In this document: positions 19,813-31,562 of the stretch, one piece after another
Numbering within the stretch: the first letter of the stretch is position 1
Layout: every line of letters starts with the position of its first letter
NCBI GenBank assembly: GCA_965240325.2
Contig: OZ251234.1
Coordinates: forward strand, 1,240,001 to 1,304,000
DNA from: Rebecca billardiae RCC1528
Taxonomy: Eukaryota > Haptophyta
DNA: 64,000 nucleotides
Direction of reading: 5' to 3'
The notes under the pieces: model-generated
Database searches by the model: none
What the model saw: only the letters and a program-made list of their open reading frames with translations
Told to the model about the DNA's origin: nothing
Translations under genes and position numbers: made by a program

Positions 19813-22042
19813 ATGCAGCATTATGCGCGCCGAAACTTTCGCGGAATCGACTCGCCCCAACAGCAGCACTCGTTCGCGCATCCGGGTCGACGTTCGCCAG
19901 GTGCGCGTGCACGCGCGGTCGGAGCGGAGGAGAGCGAGCTGCTGCTGCCCGGCCCAGGCGCTCGCAGCCCGATGCTCGCCGCATCGACGCCGCGCAAGCG
20001 CACGGCGGCCGCGCCGGGCTCGTCGGAGCTGCTCCCCACCCCGCTCCCCCTTACGCCGAGCGCCTCGTGCTCCAGCTGGAGCTCGGCCTCGTCCGTCTCG
20101 TCGGTCGAGGCGTCGCCCTCGCCGCCGTCACGCGCGTCCAGCCCGTCGCTGCGCGCGCAGCGCGCCGCGACGGGCCCGCGCACGAGGCAGCGGCCGGCGA
20201 CGTTTCGGGAGCGGATGACACAGCCCGACATCGTCGTCTCCGCAGGCGCCGACGGCGCTGGGCCGCTCCTCCGCGCGCGCGCGCTGAGCGATTCCCACGC
20301 TGCCAAGACGAGCCCGAAGCGCGAGCTCGTGACCGTCTTTGCGCGCGCGGAGGGCGCGAAGGAGCCGGCGGAGGGGTCGGGCGCGCTGGTGCGTGGCACC
20401 GAGCCCGCCCCCGAGCCACCCGCGCCCGCCGACGCCGCGCGCGCGCGCACCTTCGCCCTCATCTACGGCGCTTACGTCGCGATGCTCGTCTCTCGCAAGA
20501 ACTACGGCTTCTGGCTGCCGCACGCGATGGAGACGCTGGGGCGGTCGAAGAGCGATGTGGCGGCGATCGGCTCGTCGTACGAGATGATGGGCGGCGCGGG
20601 CGCGCTGCTCAACGGCTTCGTCATCGACGCGATGGACCCCGCGCTCGGGCTCGCGTGGGCGCTCGGCCTCTCGGGAGCTGTGAACGCGGCGCTGTGTGTC
20701 ACGCCCAACCTGTCGCTCATGGCGGCGCTGTGGGGTTTCAACGGCGCGGTGCAGTCGGTGGGCTGGCCGTGCGTCTCGAAGATCTTCCTCGCCGCCTTCC
20801 CGGACCCCAAGGTGCGCGCGCCGCGCCCGCCATCCGCGCCGGCGGTGTGCGCGCGCCGGGGCCGCCGCTAGCGCCGTGCGCGCCCGCGCTCAGCTGACCG
20901 TCGGTGCGGCGCGCGCGCACGTGCCCCCGCCGCCCTGCGCTCGGCAGGCGCGCGGCATGTGGTACTCGATCCTCTCGACCTCGCAGAACGTGGGCGCGGC
21001 GCTCGTCCCGTTCCTCGTCACGCGCGCCATCTCGGCCACCGCCGACCCCCGCGCCGCGTACCTCCTCCCCGCTGCCGTGACGATTGCCGCCGCCGTCGCC
21101 GTCGCCGCGGCGCTGTGGCGGCCGCGCGCGCCGGCGAGCGCGCCGGAGGCACAACAACGCACGCCGCTGCGCGCAGCGGCTACGGTGGCGGCGCAGGCGC
21201 CGGCGCGTGGGGGCGCGCGAGTATCGCGCGCCGCGCGCTCCGCCGCGAAGCGTGCCGCCGCCGCCGCCGCCGCCTCCACCGCCGCGGCGCCGGCGGCGCC
21301 GAGCGCGCCGGCCGCGCCCGCCGCCGCGCCGGCGCGCGCCGAGTCCGCAGGCGCTGTCGCTGAGGTGCTGCTCGACTGGCGGCTGGCGGCGATGGCGGTG
21401 ACGTACTTCTGCATCGGCGTGGTGCGCTCGTGCCTGACCGACTGGTCCCCCATTTTCCTCGCCGAGGCCAAGGGCCTCGCCCCGTACGTCGCGCCCCGCT
21501 GCCTGTGCGCGTTCGAGCTTGGCGGCTTCCTCGGCTCAGTCGCCGCCGGCCGCGCGTCCGACTCGCTGTTCGGCGGCCGGCGCGGGCCGGTGGTGTGCGC
21601 GTGCACCGCGGCGCTCGCGCCGCTGCTGCTGCTGCTCGCGCACGTGCGCTCCGAGCACGCGATCGTGCTCGTCTACTGCGCGCTCGGCGCCCTCGCCTTC
21701 CCCGTGCACGTGCTGCTCGGCCTCGCGTCGCGCGAGGTCGCGCGCCCCGCGGCCGCGTCGACGGCCGGCGGCATTGTGAAGTTTGTCGCGCAGCTCGGCT
21801 CGTCGGCGGCGGGGTACCCGCTGGGCGTGTACCAGCAGGCGCACGGCTGGAGCGCGGTGCTCGCGCTGCTCGCGTCGGTCGCGGTCGGCGGCGGCGCCGT
21901 CGCCGCGACGCTGTGGCACACCGTGGCGCGCGTCGACGGCGAGCGCGCAGCGGCGGGCGCGCCGCCGCCGCCGGCCCCAGCGGCCGCGGCGGCTCGGCCG
22001 CGCCGGCGCGACGACCGCATGCACAAGTGGAAGGGCGGCTGA
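19813..22042 (+). CDS. MFS transporter, OPA/SLC37-like
   Basis: Exons 19813-20811 and 20948-22042 join in phase 0 to give 697 aa. The N-terminal 200 or so residues are a Ser/Pro/Ala-rich cytosolic extension. The first helix follows with VSRKNYGFWLPHAME, where the RKN motif typifies organophosphate:phosphate antiporters (GlpT/SLC37). The fourth-helix region (ALWGFNGAVQSVGWP) and exon 2 start ARGMWYSILSTSQNVGAAL are also family hallmarks. A long Ala-rich loop separates the two six-helix halves. The substrate is probably a phosphorylated sugar or glycerol-3-phosphate, which is inferred. The start is uncertain; a second in-frame Met lies at 19972. It sits 190 bp downstream of the exchanger gene. 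Confidence 0.82.
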
Positions 22043-22489
22043 TGCCGACGCGCCGTGTATACTCTGCGTACGCTGGGCGCCCGTCCCAGCTGGCACGCCG
22101 GCTGGTGTTGTTACTATTCTGAGGACATATCCGATTTCAGCCGTTCTGACAGACTTCTAGCCGACGATTTCGACGAACGTTCTCACTGTAATAAGAGGGT
22201 AATCATACACTACTGGAAGAATGACAAGCGGGCGCATGTGCGTCTCTTATTATTCTTAGTAAACTGTACACACCTGAGTATCTCATTCGCCGCGCTATTT
22301 CGACTTGCCGGTTGGCGACCTTTCCGAGCTCTCAAGCAAGTCGTTGCCGTTGGGCCCGCCCGTGAGCCGGTCGTGCGGAAGACTGCGGAGTCGCGGAAAG
22401 CACACAATCGCAGCGCTTTCTCAGCTTGGCGGCCCTCGATCTCGGCCCACCCACCCATCGACGGCTCTCGCGCGCGCGCAACTTCTTGG
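22043..22489. other. Intergenic / kinase 5' region
   Basis: No separate gene is seen. A segment at about 22231-22266 matches, in reverse orientation, a segment at about 36837-36871, so a small dispersed repeat may end here. Confidence 0.4.
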
Positions 22490-24319
22490 ATGGCTACGGG
22501 CGACGTCGCGAACGGCGCGAGCGCGGACATCGCGTCGCTGGACCTGGATCAGCTCGCGCTCGACGAGAGGCGCGATGTGAACGACCACTTCGAGATGGGC
22601 AAGGTGCTCGGCGAGGGCGCGTACGGCAAGGTGCGCATGGCGCACGCCAAGGCCGACCCGACGCAGCAGGTGGCGATCAAGATCCTGAAGCGGCCGCCGG
22701 CTGACCAGCTGGAGAAGCTGGTGCAGGAGGTGCGCATCATGCAGCGCCTGCAGCACCCCAACGTCGTCAAGGTCCTCGACCTCTTCATGACGGCCACGAA
22801 GGTGTTCATCGTGATGGAGCACGTGGCCGGCGGCGAGCTCTTCGACGCGATCGTGAAGCAGGGGCAGTACACGGAGATGGACGCGCGGCGGATCGCGCGC
22901 ACGATGTGCGAGACGATCGCCTACTTCCACGAGAAGGGCGTCGCGCACCGCGACCTCAAGCCCGACAACGTGCTGCTCTCGGACAACTCGCCGGGCGCGG
23001 ACGTCGCGACCGGCATCAAGATCGCCGACTTCGGCCTGTCGAAGGCGGCGGACGAGGGCGAGGAGCTGGCGATGCGCACGGCGTGCGGGACGCCCGGGTA
23101 CGTCGCGCCCGAGGTGATCACGCGGCAGCCGTACTCGACGCAGGTCGACATGTGGTCGCTCGGCGTGATCGTGTACGTGCTGCTGAGCGGCCGACTGCCG
23201 TTCGACGGTGCCAACGACACGGAGGTGTGCCAGAACACGGTGCACGGGAGCCTCAAGTTCTTCTCGCCGTACTGGGACTCGATCTCGCAGGAGGCGAAGA
23301 GCTTCATCGCCGCCCTCCTCCAGCGCCGCCCGGAGAAGCGCCTCACCGCCGTGCAGGCACTCAGGCACCCTTGGTTCTCAGACCTGCAGTCACGCGACTC
23401 GGTCGATCTGTTCCGCGCCAAGACGACGCGCGCGCTGCCCACGCTCGCCGGGCTGGGCGGGGCGGCGGACGCGAACACGACGATGCGGCAGGTGCGCGCC
23501 TCGGCCGCACCCTCCGCCCACCCCTCCCCCCCCCCCCCCCCCCGCCGCCGCCGCCGCGTTCGCGTGCACGCCCGCTGAGCCGCCCCCCGCCCTCCGCCTG
23601 CTGTGGGCGACACGCCCCCCTCACCCATCAATGATTCTCATGACTATATCAGGTGTTCATGGAGTACAACCTCGACCGGCGCGCGATGAAGCACATGCTC
23701 ATCCGCACCATGTTCCAGCTCGACGACTCGGAGGAGATCATCGACAAGTTCAAGTGCTACGACGGCTCGGGGTACAAGCCGTCGCGGCTGTACATCACCA
23801 CGTCGCACGTGTGCCTTCTCGCGCAGTCCGGCGACAAGGTCGCCATCCCGATGGCCGAGCTGCACGAAGTGATCAAGGCGAAGCGGTGCGCGCGCGCGGC
23901 GGGGCCGGCGGGATCGGCGCGCGCGGCGGGCGCGGCGCGGTGGGCGCGCGCGCTGAGCGCACCACCTGACCGTGCCACGCGCGCGCCGCGCCTGTGCCCG
24001 CCGCAGCTTCTTCTTCACGCCGGGCGACGGCCACTCGATCTACTTCATGACCAAGTCCGGGCAGCAGTACAGGCTGACGGGCGTGATGCACAGGAATCGC
24101 GCGGTCGAGCGCATCGAGGAGCAGGCTGCGCGGCTCGGCCTCACGCACATCCGCGTGTGCAACGAGAGCGAGGCGACGGCCCCGCCTGCGCCGCCATTGC
24201 GACGCGAGTCGGCGATGGCCGTCCCGCCGACCAGCGGCAGCGGCAGCGACACCGGACCCTCCGCGATCGACGGTCCGGGGAGCAGTGCCGTCACTGCGCC
24301 CGCGGCGGTCCAATGCTGA
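22490..24319 (+). CDS. CAMK-type Ser/Thr kinase with C-terminal GRAM domain
   Basis: Exons 22490-23491, 23653-23885 and 24007-24319 give 515 aa. Residues 34-296 are a full kinase: LGEGAYGKV glycine loop, VAIKIL lysine, HRDLKPDNVLL catalytic loop, DFGLSK, a TACGTPGYVAPE activation segment, and an HPWF end. These fit the CAMK/SnRK group and predict activity. After a short linker, exons 2-3 encode a GRAM domain (about 345-450): FQLDDSEEIIDKFKC, RLYITTSHVCLLAQ, IPMAELHEVIKAK, then the strand GHSIYFMTKSGQQYRL. GRAM domains bind phosphoinositides or membranes, so the kinase is probably membrane-recruited. Intron 1 contains a long poly-C run. No EF-hands are seen. Confidence 0.9.
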
Positions 24320-25145
24320 CACGCCGCGGTGATTCTGACTCGTGGGCCGCGACACGGAGCCTGAGAGAGTCGCGGTCCGCGCAGTCCGCGTCAGAGTGCC
24401 GACCCGCCGCGGGTGGCGCCTCTCTTGTTGTTCGGCGGCTGCTTGCCATCGTCTCTCGTCATCAGTGGGGCATCAGATTAGCAGTGATTGAAGCCCCAAA
24501 CTGGCCTTACCTGAGAGTAGTATGCTGTACACGTCGTAGTGGTGACGTCTGTACACTGTACTGCTAACAGTTTACTATGTTTTAACGTGCACACTTGGTT
24601 AAGGCGTGATTGACGCCATCCAACACTGCACAAAGACACCGCCACAAAACAGACCGGCGCAGGCAGGTGAGGGGCGCGTTGCCGCACCTCATCGAGGCGG
24701 CCATTGCAGCAAGCGGCCGCCCCGCGCTCGGAGGCACGTAAGACTGAGCAGTCACTAGTTGCCAAAGTGCGGCGGCCGGCGGCCGCCATACTTTTTTGGC
24801 AACGCGCTTTTCGCTCGGCCGGAAAGGTTTTCGGGTGTGCAGCCTTGCTCGGCAACTTTCCGGGAAGTGGTGGCCAAGGACGGGCCGCGCGACTTGGCTC
24901 TCGAGCAAACCTTGCGCTCTGATTGGGTCTTCGTATGTGGCCTGTGACGAAACCAACCGACAGCTTTGCTGCGCGTGCCGCACGTACGCGCCGCGGCCGC
25001 CGCGGTCTCGGCCGGCTGGCGGCAGGAGCGAGCGCGGCGGCACGATCTCACGCGACACGCCATGGCGCGTCGCTGCGCGCGTCCCTCCCCCCCACCGCGT
25101 GTGTTCGCAGAAACACCCAAACAAACCACTCTCCACCCGAGCGCG
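24320..25145. other. Intergenic with inverted repeat
   Basis: No gene is supported. It contains the GTTGCCAAA foldback listed separately and a CT-rich stretch just before the next ATG. Long minus-strand frames here are Arg-rich shadows. Confidence 0.5.
24758..24803. repeat. Imperfect inverted repeat (hairpin)
   Basis: GTTGCCAAA on the left pairs with TTTTGGCAAC on the right, around a GGC/GCC-rich centre, giving a strong potential foldback of about 46 nt. It could be a MITE remnant or a transcription-end structure. Confidence 0.5.
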
Positions 25146-25568
25146 ATGACTGTGATCTGGAGCGCGGTGCTCGAGCGCGACTGCGACGGCGAGGCGCTGA
25201 TGAAGGAGTACATCGAGACCAACAAGCAGTTCTTCTTGGCGACGGAGAAGCATGACTTGCCGACCGCCTCGGCGAAGGACGAGCGGTGTACGAAGCTGCT
25301 GGACGAGTTCGCCGACTGGCTGAGCCGAGAAGGCGTGGAGGCCGAGAACTACCTCGACTTCAAGGACCAGGCGGAGCGCACGACGGAGGAGCGCGAGGAG
25401 GCGCTCAAGACGCTCGTCCACAACGAGCATCACCAGCACAAGGCGAACCGTGATCTGACCCTTACCGCCAACGGGTACATCGCGGCGCACGAGTCGGAGC
25501 ACCACCCGCATGTGATCGACAGCAGCGCCGTGCCGCCGCCGGGCTCGGCGCTGCTCAACAAGGACTGA
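25146..25568 (+). CDS. Small His-rich hypothetical protein, 140 aa
   Basis: I do not recognise the family. The frame is single-exon and reads like a real globular protein. It is mostly helical and acidic, with regular hydrophobic spacing in the first 80 residues (KLLDEFADWLSREGV, LDFKDQAERT). Two His clusters follow (HNEHHQHK and HESEHHPH), which could bind metal. The C-terminus is Pro-rich. There is no signal peptide or TM helix. ATG 25146 follows a pyrimidine-rich leader. The codon use matches the neighbouring genes and the antisense frame is only an Arg-rich shadow, which supports the call. Confidence 0.55.
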   Translation: MTVIWSAVLERDCDGEALMKEYIETNKQFFLATEKHDLPTASAKDERCTKLLDEFADWLSREGVEAENYLDFKDQAERTTEEREEALKTLVHNEHHQHKANRDLTLTANGYIAAHESEHHPHVIDSSAVPPPGSALLNKD

Positions 25569-28500
25569 GGGACGGCAGCCGACGACCTGTCGCTCCTGCG
25601 CGCGTAAGCCTGCTCGATGCCGCAGGCCTGCGCGCGCCCCGCTCGCGTGCACTGTCGCATCGCCCGTGCCAGGCTCTGTCGACGAGCCGACACAGGTTGG
25701 TCGCAGGAGCGGCAGAGTAGGTGGGTCCCTGGCGATTTTCCAGCGGTCTTTTAAACATTTACCGGGTTCTCTGGCCGGATTTCTTTCGCGCGGGGCGCGG
25801 CTCGGGAAAATCGCCGGGCCGCCGGCCGAGGTCCGATCTGAACGCTCCCGACGATGTCGGAGTGCCTCTCCAGCGCGACCGAGCCGCCGTGTGTCGGGTA
25901 GACTACTGCCAACACCTATCGCGCGCTCCAGCGCTTTGCGCGTGCTCACGGATGGGATCCGTGGTCACACATCCCCCGCCTGGCACGTGCCCGCATGTTT
26001 GACTCTCGCCCGGCTAGACGCGTACAGACAACTTGAATCGATCGGCAGGTGTTCGACCCGTGCCTTCGAGCAGGGTCACTTTTCGCTACAGGCGGGTCAG
26101 GCGACGGGAGGCATGGGTCACCATCAGGCATGTGCATACTCTTGACGCTCCCGCCATCTTGAGCAGCTCTACGCACCGTGAAGGTGACAATTGGGCTGCG
26201 CGCAAGCTGCTCGTGAGAACGCACGACAGCCAGCCCCGGGCTCTCGGGGAGCCATGTGAGCGATTGGCGACTTCCGAGAGGGCGTGTTTGGTGGGGGTTG
26301 GTACCAATCATCGACCAGCAGGCCTGGGATGGGTGCACTGAGGACTTGGGATGCTGAGAAGCCGCCGCGATGTGCATCGAGCACGCTGACTTGCCATCCG
26401 TGTGCACGATCAAGCGCCAGGAAGATCAGCAGGGCCTTTGACAGCGGCAGCAGGCGCTCAGCGATCCTTCCCTATGCCGAGTGTGGGCATAATATGCGGT
26501 GCTCGAGCGTGGTCGCAGGATATGGGTCCATTCTTGACAGAACGCGGTCGCGTTGACAGGCGCGGGTGCCACCCCACGCTGTTGCTCCTGCCATCGGGTG
26601 GTCCCACTCGTTCCGCTTGTTATCTGCGAAGACTCGTACTCAGCAAATCTACGGCTAGGCGTGGTAGACCCCTCAGACGCATGTCTGATGATTGCCCGGC
26701 ACGTTCTCGTCGTCACGTTGGGTGTACTTGAGCGAGCGGAAGCCGCAACGTGATGGCTAGGCCAGCAGCTCAACCATCTGACGTCTCGCCGGCCAACTGG
26801 CTGAGTGCTCTCAGCCTAGCAGCAGCGTCGGTGAACCTATCGTATTGCTGCCTGGCAAGAAGATTGTAGGAGGTATCGTCGACGGCATGGGCTGCAGCTG
26901 CGGTAGTCGTGGACTGGTGGCGGCCTCACGCGGGTGGGCATACGACGACCGGTGACACGCGGAGTACGAGCACGGAAGCCGCCGAGCGCGGCAAGCTCCG
27001 GCGGTGGCGTTGGCTGATAGTCCAGCCTCGACGGCGGAGGGCTCCCGTGTGACGACGGTGGCATGCTCGGTGGCGGGCGATGATGCGTGCCTCGGCACGC
27101 AGCCCGCCACAAACACTGCCACTCGCAGGCAGTCCGGTTGCGGCCCGGTTTGCCTGTGTCCGCGTCGCTCGGCGCCTATTCGATGACCCAACAAACGTAC
27201 CCACATATCGGAACGAATTTGAATATATAATGAGCCACATCCATGGTCAATATAAAGTGGGTAACCGTCGTTCTATATACGGGTAATTGTCTATATACAA
27301 AGTGGGTAATCTGCTCGATCTTGCTGTAGTTTGTTGGAGGTATCCGCGCACAGCATAGAGCCCCACTCTTTGCTTCATAAAATGGTTCGGTCGGGTGTCA
27401 ACGGTTGCCAATAAGTCATTCCGATCGCATGTCGCCATCTAGCCACCATAACCATCAAGTAACGCTTCGCAAAATCTCTATGTGACACTAGTGGCGCGGC
27501 GCGCGCGCGCTCGGCCGCGCGACGGCACGCGGAGTAGGTTTTGAGGTCGAAACTTTTGCTCCGCCCCGATGGGACGCATTTACAGCGTCGATTCTGGGTG
27601 AGAGACGAAATCTAGGACGCCATTCTGAGTGCGCCAGAACATCGCCCCAGTTGGGAGGGACCCACCTAGGCAGAGTAACTGATCCGGGCGATGCCATGCC
27701 CGGACCGCGTCCGCGGCCCGCAGCGCGCCTCGCCCGGTGCTGCCCGGCGCGGGTCAGTTCCTCGTCGCACAAACAGCGCGTTCATAGCGGGCTAGTCCGA
27801 TTTCAAGACGAATCACCCTATAAACTTGTGTCACATCTGACGCCCGAGGACTATCACTAGTGCATCGGTCCGGACCGTGGCCGTGCCGCGGGTCCCGACT
27901 GGCGTCGTAATCGTATACTACTCCGTCTCGGACTCTCGCCCTCGGCGCCGAGGCGGTACGGTAGTAACTCGGTGACGGTCGCCACCGCCGGGGGCGGGAG
28001 TCAGTGGTTGGTACGGACCGTAGAGCTAGTGCGGTGCCTGGTGGCCTGGTGCCGTGCGGCCGGGCGGACCGCGTACGCCGTACTCCGCGACCCTGCGCGG
28101 CCGTCCGAGACTACGACCGCGCCGAGTGGCTGAGAGTCAAGTAAAGTAGTGCGGCCTGCGGGCCCCATTCCTGCCACCCGTGTGACCGTGTCCGTGACCA
28201 GTTGACCACCCGGTCAGACCGCATGATTCCGGGCACTTTGCCCGTCACTCTGCCTAAGGCCGGGCCGCTGTGCGGCTGTGCCGTCGGACCGCCGCCGCGT
28301 CCGCGAGCCGCGCGGGCCGGCCAGGCCGGCGGAATTCCGTCACTGCTCGCCTGGCGGGCCGCACTACTCGCCACTAGTCTGACCGCCGAGGTAGCCGTCT
28401 GCGGCTCACTAGTATAGTTAATAGTAACGACGGATCGGCTGACGAGTGACGGCGCCACGCGTACCGTACCGGCGCGGCCGCTCGCAGCGGGACTCACGAG

Positions 28501-28929
28501 TCCGCTGAGTCCGGAGTCCACACTCCGTCTCGGTCTCGGTCTGGCGACTGAGTACGCGCCGGGTCGCTGACGCACCGGCCGCCACGGCCGCGGCGCTGCA
28601 CAGCGCTGCTGGCCCGTGGCACTGCTCGGAGCCGCATCAGAGTGGCCAGTACGGGTAGGTAGCGGTGTAGTCAGTCGTAGTACGGTCCAGCAGCAGGCAC
28701 TAGGCAGCAGCAGAACATGCGCGTAACTAATGACGTTAACGGCATTATTACAATATATATTTTATTTATATTGTCTTCTTTGGCATCAGTCGTCAGCGCA
28801 CAGTTTAAAGTTGAAACATGCATCACTATCCGTTTCACTTTAACTGACAACTTCAAACTCGCATGCAGTTCAATAGTTCATCATCACAGCGTCACTCATC
28901 AGCAGCAGTGCATCACCGTCCGCGCAAAG
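25569..28929. other. Gene-poor 3.3-kb region
   Basis: I find no convincing gene in either strand. GC content and character vary: AT-rich around 27215-27320, where a GTGGGTAA-containing motif occurs twice near 27258 and 27302, and AT-rich again at 28725-28775. The minus strand at about 26320-26450 weakly resembles a decayed reverse transcriptase but is too broken to call. Confidence 0.5.
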
Positions 28930-30243
28930 TCACATGGAGGCTTCCAGGCGAAGCTTCGCAAGGAGATCGCCATCGTCATCGGATGACGAGGTATCGTCCA
29001 CCTCGTCGGCGAAATGCGCCAGCACGCCGTCGATGCATTCATCCAGCTGCGACGGTGCACGCCCGCGTTCGTCGCTGACGCCGTGCACCTCGGCCTCAGG
29101 CTCGGAAGTGCGGATCGGCGTGCTGGGCTCCTGCTGGGGAAGATGAGGTCTGGTGCCGAGCACTTGAGACGGGCTCCGATGTGCATGGATCGCATCGTAC
29201 ACCTTGCATGCGGCCTGCCCGTCGAGTAGCCCCTCGAGGAGCTCCAGTCCGGACCGCCCGCTGTCGACATTGTCGATATTTAGCAGCAGGTGTGCGATGC
29301 CCCAGCCCTGGAGGATCTCGATCGGCGAGCGGCTGGGCGCAGTCAGACCAGCCACGACGAACTCGCGGCAGTTCGAAGCAGTCTTCGTCTCCATCTCGCG
29401 GTCAAAGCAGCCCCGCTCGAGGACGAGTCGGAGGTCGTCCACGGCGGCGGTGCTCGGATCGAGGGCCGCGCACAACGCGGAGAGCGCGCTTGCGCGCACC
29501 CTGGGGTTCACGTCGCAGCTCCGGCCGCGCAACGCGTCAAGTGTGTCTTGCGCGAGAACGTCCGAGCTGCCCTCGCGGCGCTCCTTTCCGAGGCTTACGA
29601 GGCACTCGAGCGCCGCGCAGCGCACGTTCGCGCTCGTGTCGAAGGCGAGAAGCTTGCGCGCCACGCTGGTGAGCAGCTCGGTGTGCACCGCGCTGAGCGG
29701 CTCACCGCAGGTCGCTGCGACGATCTCGTCGTGCAGAGCGACGATCGAGTCGCACGCCCGCTTGCGCGCAGCCGCCGGTGCAGTCTGAGTCGACTTGGCG
29801 AGCGCGTCGGTGATCGAGGCGAGCATCGCGTCTCGGAACGCCTCCGGTGCCTCCGCGCATGCGTCGACGTGCATGCGTGCCATCACGCGCTGCACGTGCG
29901 AGACGTCACCGCTCTTGGCCTCCAGACCGCGCGTCCAGCTCCGGACGAAGAGCGCGCGCATAGGAGCTGATGTGCGAAGGGCACGAGACAGCGCGATCTT
30001 GAGCAGTTTCTCCTGCCGGCGTGCGACGGGTGCACCCGCAACTCTGTTGGAGGCGCTCTCGGTGCTGAATTGCACGGCGAGTGCCAGGAACGCCTCGTCG
30101 GCAGGCGAATCCGCGTTGGCGTGCGCGATGAAGTGGGTGGCGAATTGAACCATGCTACGCGTCAGGTCGTCCACGGCGCTCGCCTCCTCGCCGCGCTGAG
30201 CGGCGGCGCCCGCGCGCTCGCAGATGTGCTCGAGAGCTTCCAT
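28930..30243 (-). CDS. HEAT/ARM-repeat protein, 437 aa
   Basis: This single-exon frame runs from ATG 30243 to a stop at 28930. Paired amphipathic helices repeat through residues 30-330 (e.g. NVRCAALECLVSLGKE; NPRVRASALSALCAAL), typical of HEAT solenoids used as protein scaffolds. A later block, ILQGWGIAHLLLNIDNVDSG, loosely resembles the CAP-G/Ycg1 condensin subunit, but I cannot confirm this. The C-terminal 90 residues are acidic and probably disordered, ending SSSDDDGDLLAKLRLEASM. There is no TM segment or signal peptide. A scaffold in a chromosome or transport complex is possible; the exact role is unknown. Confidence 0.65.
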   Translation of the reverse strand: MEALEHICERAGAAAQRGEEASAVDDLTRSMVQFATHFIAHANADSPADEAFLALAVQFSTESASNRVAGAPVARRQEKLLKIALSRALRTSAPMRALFVRSWTRGLEAKSGDVSHVQRVMARMHVDACAEAPEAFRDAMLASITDALAKSTQTAPAAARKRACDSIVALHDEIVAATCGEPLSAVHTELLTSVARKLLAFDTSANVRCAALECLVSLGKERREGSSDVLAQDTLDALRGRSCDVNPRVRASALSALCAALDPSTAAVDDLRLVLERGCFDREMETKTASNCREFVVAGLTAPSRSPIEILQGWGIAHLLLNIDNVDSGRSGLELLEGLLDGQAACKVYDAIHAHRSPSQVLGTRPHLPQQEPSTPIRTSEPEAEVHGVSDERGRAPSQLDECIDGVLAHFADEVDDTSSSDDDGDLLAKLRLEASM

Positions 30244-30619
30244 CAGGTGGTGGGCGGTTGGCCGAGCTGAGCGTCAGCGGCCAGCCGACCACCAGGATCG
30301 GCGGCAGGACTCTGACGCAAGGGCGGTCCTGGGCCTGGCCGGCCTGCCCCGATCGATGGCGATGTGACAGCGTGTGCATTTCTGGCAAGTCACAAGAGCT
30401 GAGATCTGAGGAGGTTGCTAGCCGTGAGCTACAATCGATAGCAGTACATACTGTACGCCAGTGCCAAGCTGAAGCGGCTGGCATTGCGCTGCAGACGACC
30501 ACGCGCCCGCTGACGGTCCGACATACAGCCGAGTGACAGCGCTTCTGCCCCGCGGCACAGTGCACACCGCGCGGAGCATGGCAGCACGCGCTCTGCCGGG
30601 CCCAATGCGCGCCTCCCGC
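30244..30619. other. Intergenic
   Basis: Nothing was recognised. The two flanking genes are both on minus, so this should hold the promoter of the HEAT-repeat gene and the 3' end of the START-like gene. Confidence 0.5.
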
Positions 30620-31470
30620 TCAGCCCCGGCCGAAGCGCATCGCAAAGCGGCCGCCCCCCTCGCGCTTCTTCTGCGCGAGGCTCTCCTTTGCCACCCAGAG
30701 CGTCGCCTGCTTGACGGCCGTCTTCATCAGGAAGGTCTTCACCGGCCCGGGCACCCATCCCCGCAGCTTGAGGCGGCACGAGTAGAAGACGCGGCACTTG
30801 TCCTTCTCGCTCGGGTGCTCCTGCACGTACCAGTACCCAACCGAGTCGTCAAAGTCCGACTGGCGCGCGTAGTCGAGGCAGAACGTCATGCACGACTTGT
30901 ACGGCTCGTAGCAGTGCTCCACAAAGTACTCCTTCTTCATGCCCACCGCGCTCACGAGGTACCGCGACCAGTTCTTCTTCTTGGTCGGGGAGTTCTGCAC
31001 CTTGTACGTGTCGCACTTCACTACGCCGTTCACCATCTGCGGGTAGCCTGTTCGATCGGCACGATCGCACCGCGCGGCGGCGGACGAGCCGTGAGGCGGC
31101 GAGCGAGCGCGCAGAGCGCACCCGCGGCGCGCCGCACGCGCGCACGCGGTGCGCGCGTACGTTTGTAGTCGGTGATGCGCTCCCAGATGATGCGCTTGGG
31201 CGCCTCGATGTCGAGCACCGCGACGCACGACCCGCCGCCGCCCTTGTTGGCAATCGTCGCCAGCACGTTCTCGCCCTTGCTCAGCGCCTTCTGCTGGTCC
31301 GACGAGAGCTTAAAGCCGATACCCGCGGGCGGCCCGGCCTTAAACTTGGGGAGCACGCCCGTATGGAAGTGCGGCTTGTTCTTGTCCGCCCCGCGCACCC
31401 CTAGCCCCAGCAGCGCGCACGCCGCGACGAGGAGCCGAGTCGATCTTAATGACGCGTCCATCGCCGGCAT
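30620..31470 (-). CDS. START/SRPBCC-like secreted protein, two exons
   Basis: Exons 31161-31470 and 30620-31047 join across a 113-bp intron (donor GTACGCG, acceptor CAG) to give 245 aa. The start MPAMDASLRSTR is followed by the hydrophobic run LLVAACALLGLG, a signal peptide or membrane anchor. The domain matches START-like lipid-binding folds: VLDIEAPKRIIWERITDYKR is joined by splicing to YPQMVNGV, then a run of beta strands (CRVFYSCRLKLRGWVPG) and a long C-terminal helix. Such folds bind a hydrophobic ligand (lipid or quinone); the ligand is unknown. Its ATG is 92 bp from that of the divergent DMT transporter. Confidence 0.75.
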
Positions 31471-31562
31471 CGTCACTGCGTGTCGTTCGGGCTGAAATTT
31501 GGGACTCGGGACTCCGTGCAAAGAATCTTGCCGGCTCGTCTTTGGCGACACGCGAAGCCACG

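Noticed and set aside
24582-25949. 455-aa minus-strand frame over the His-rich small gene
   Set aside because: It is Arg-rich and spans intergenic DNA plus the antisense of a better coding frame; no domain is visible.
26169-26773. Possible decayed copia reverse transcriptase on minus (ALLIFLALDR...HGWQVSVLDA)
   Set aside because: A short resemblance to the RT core is seen, but no catalytic DD motif and no LTRs; frames break several times. Too weak to annotate.
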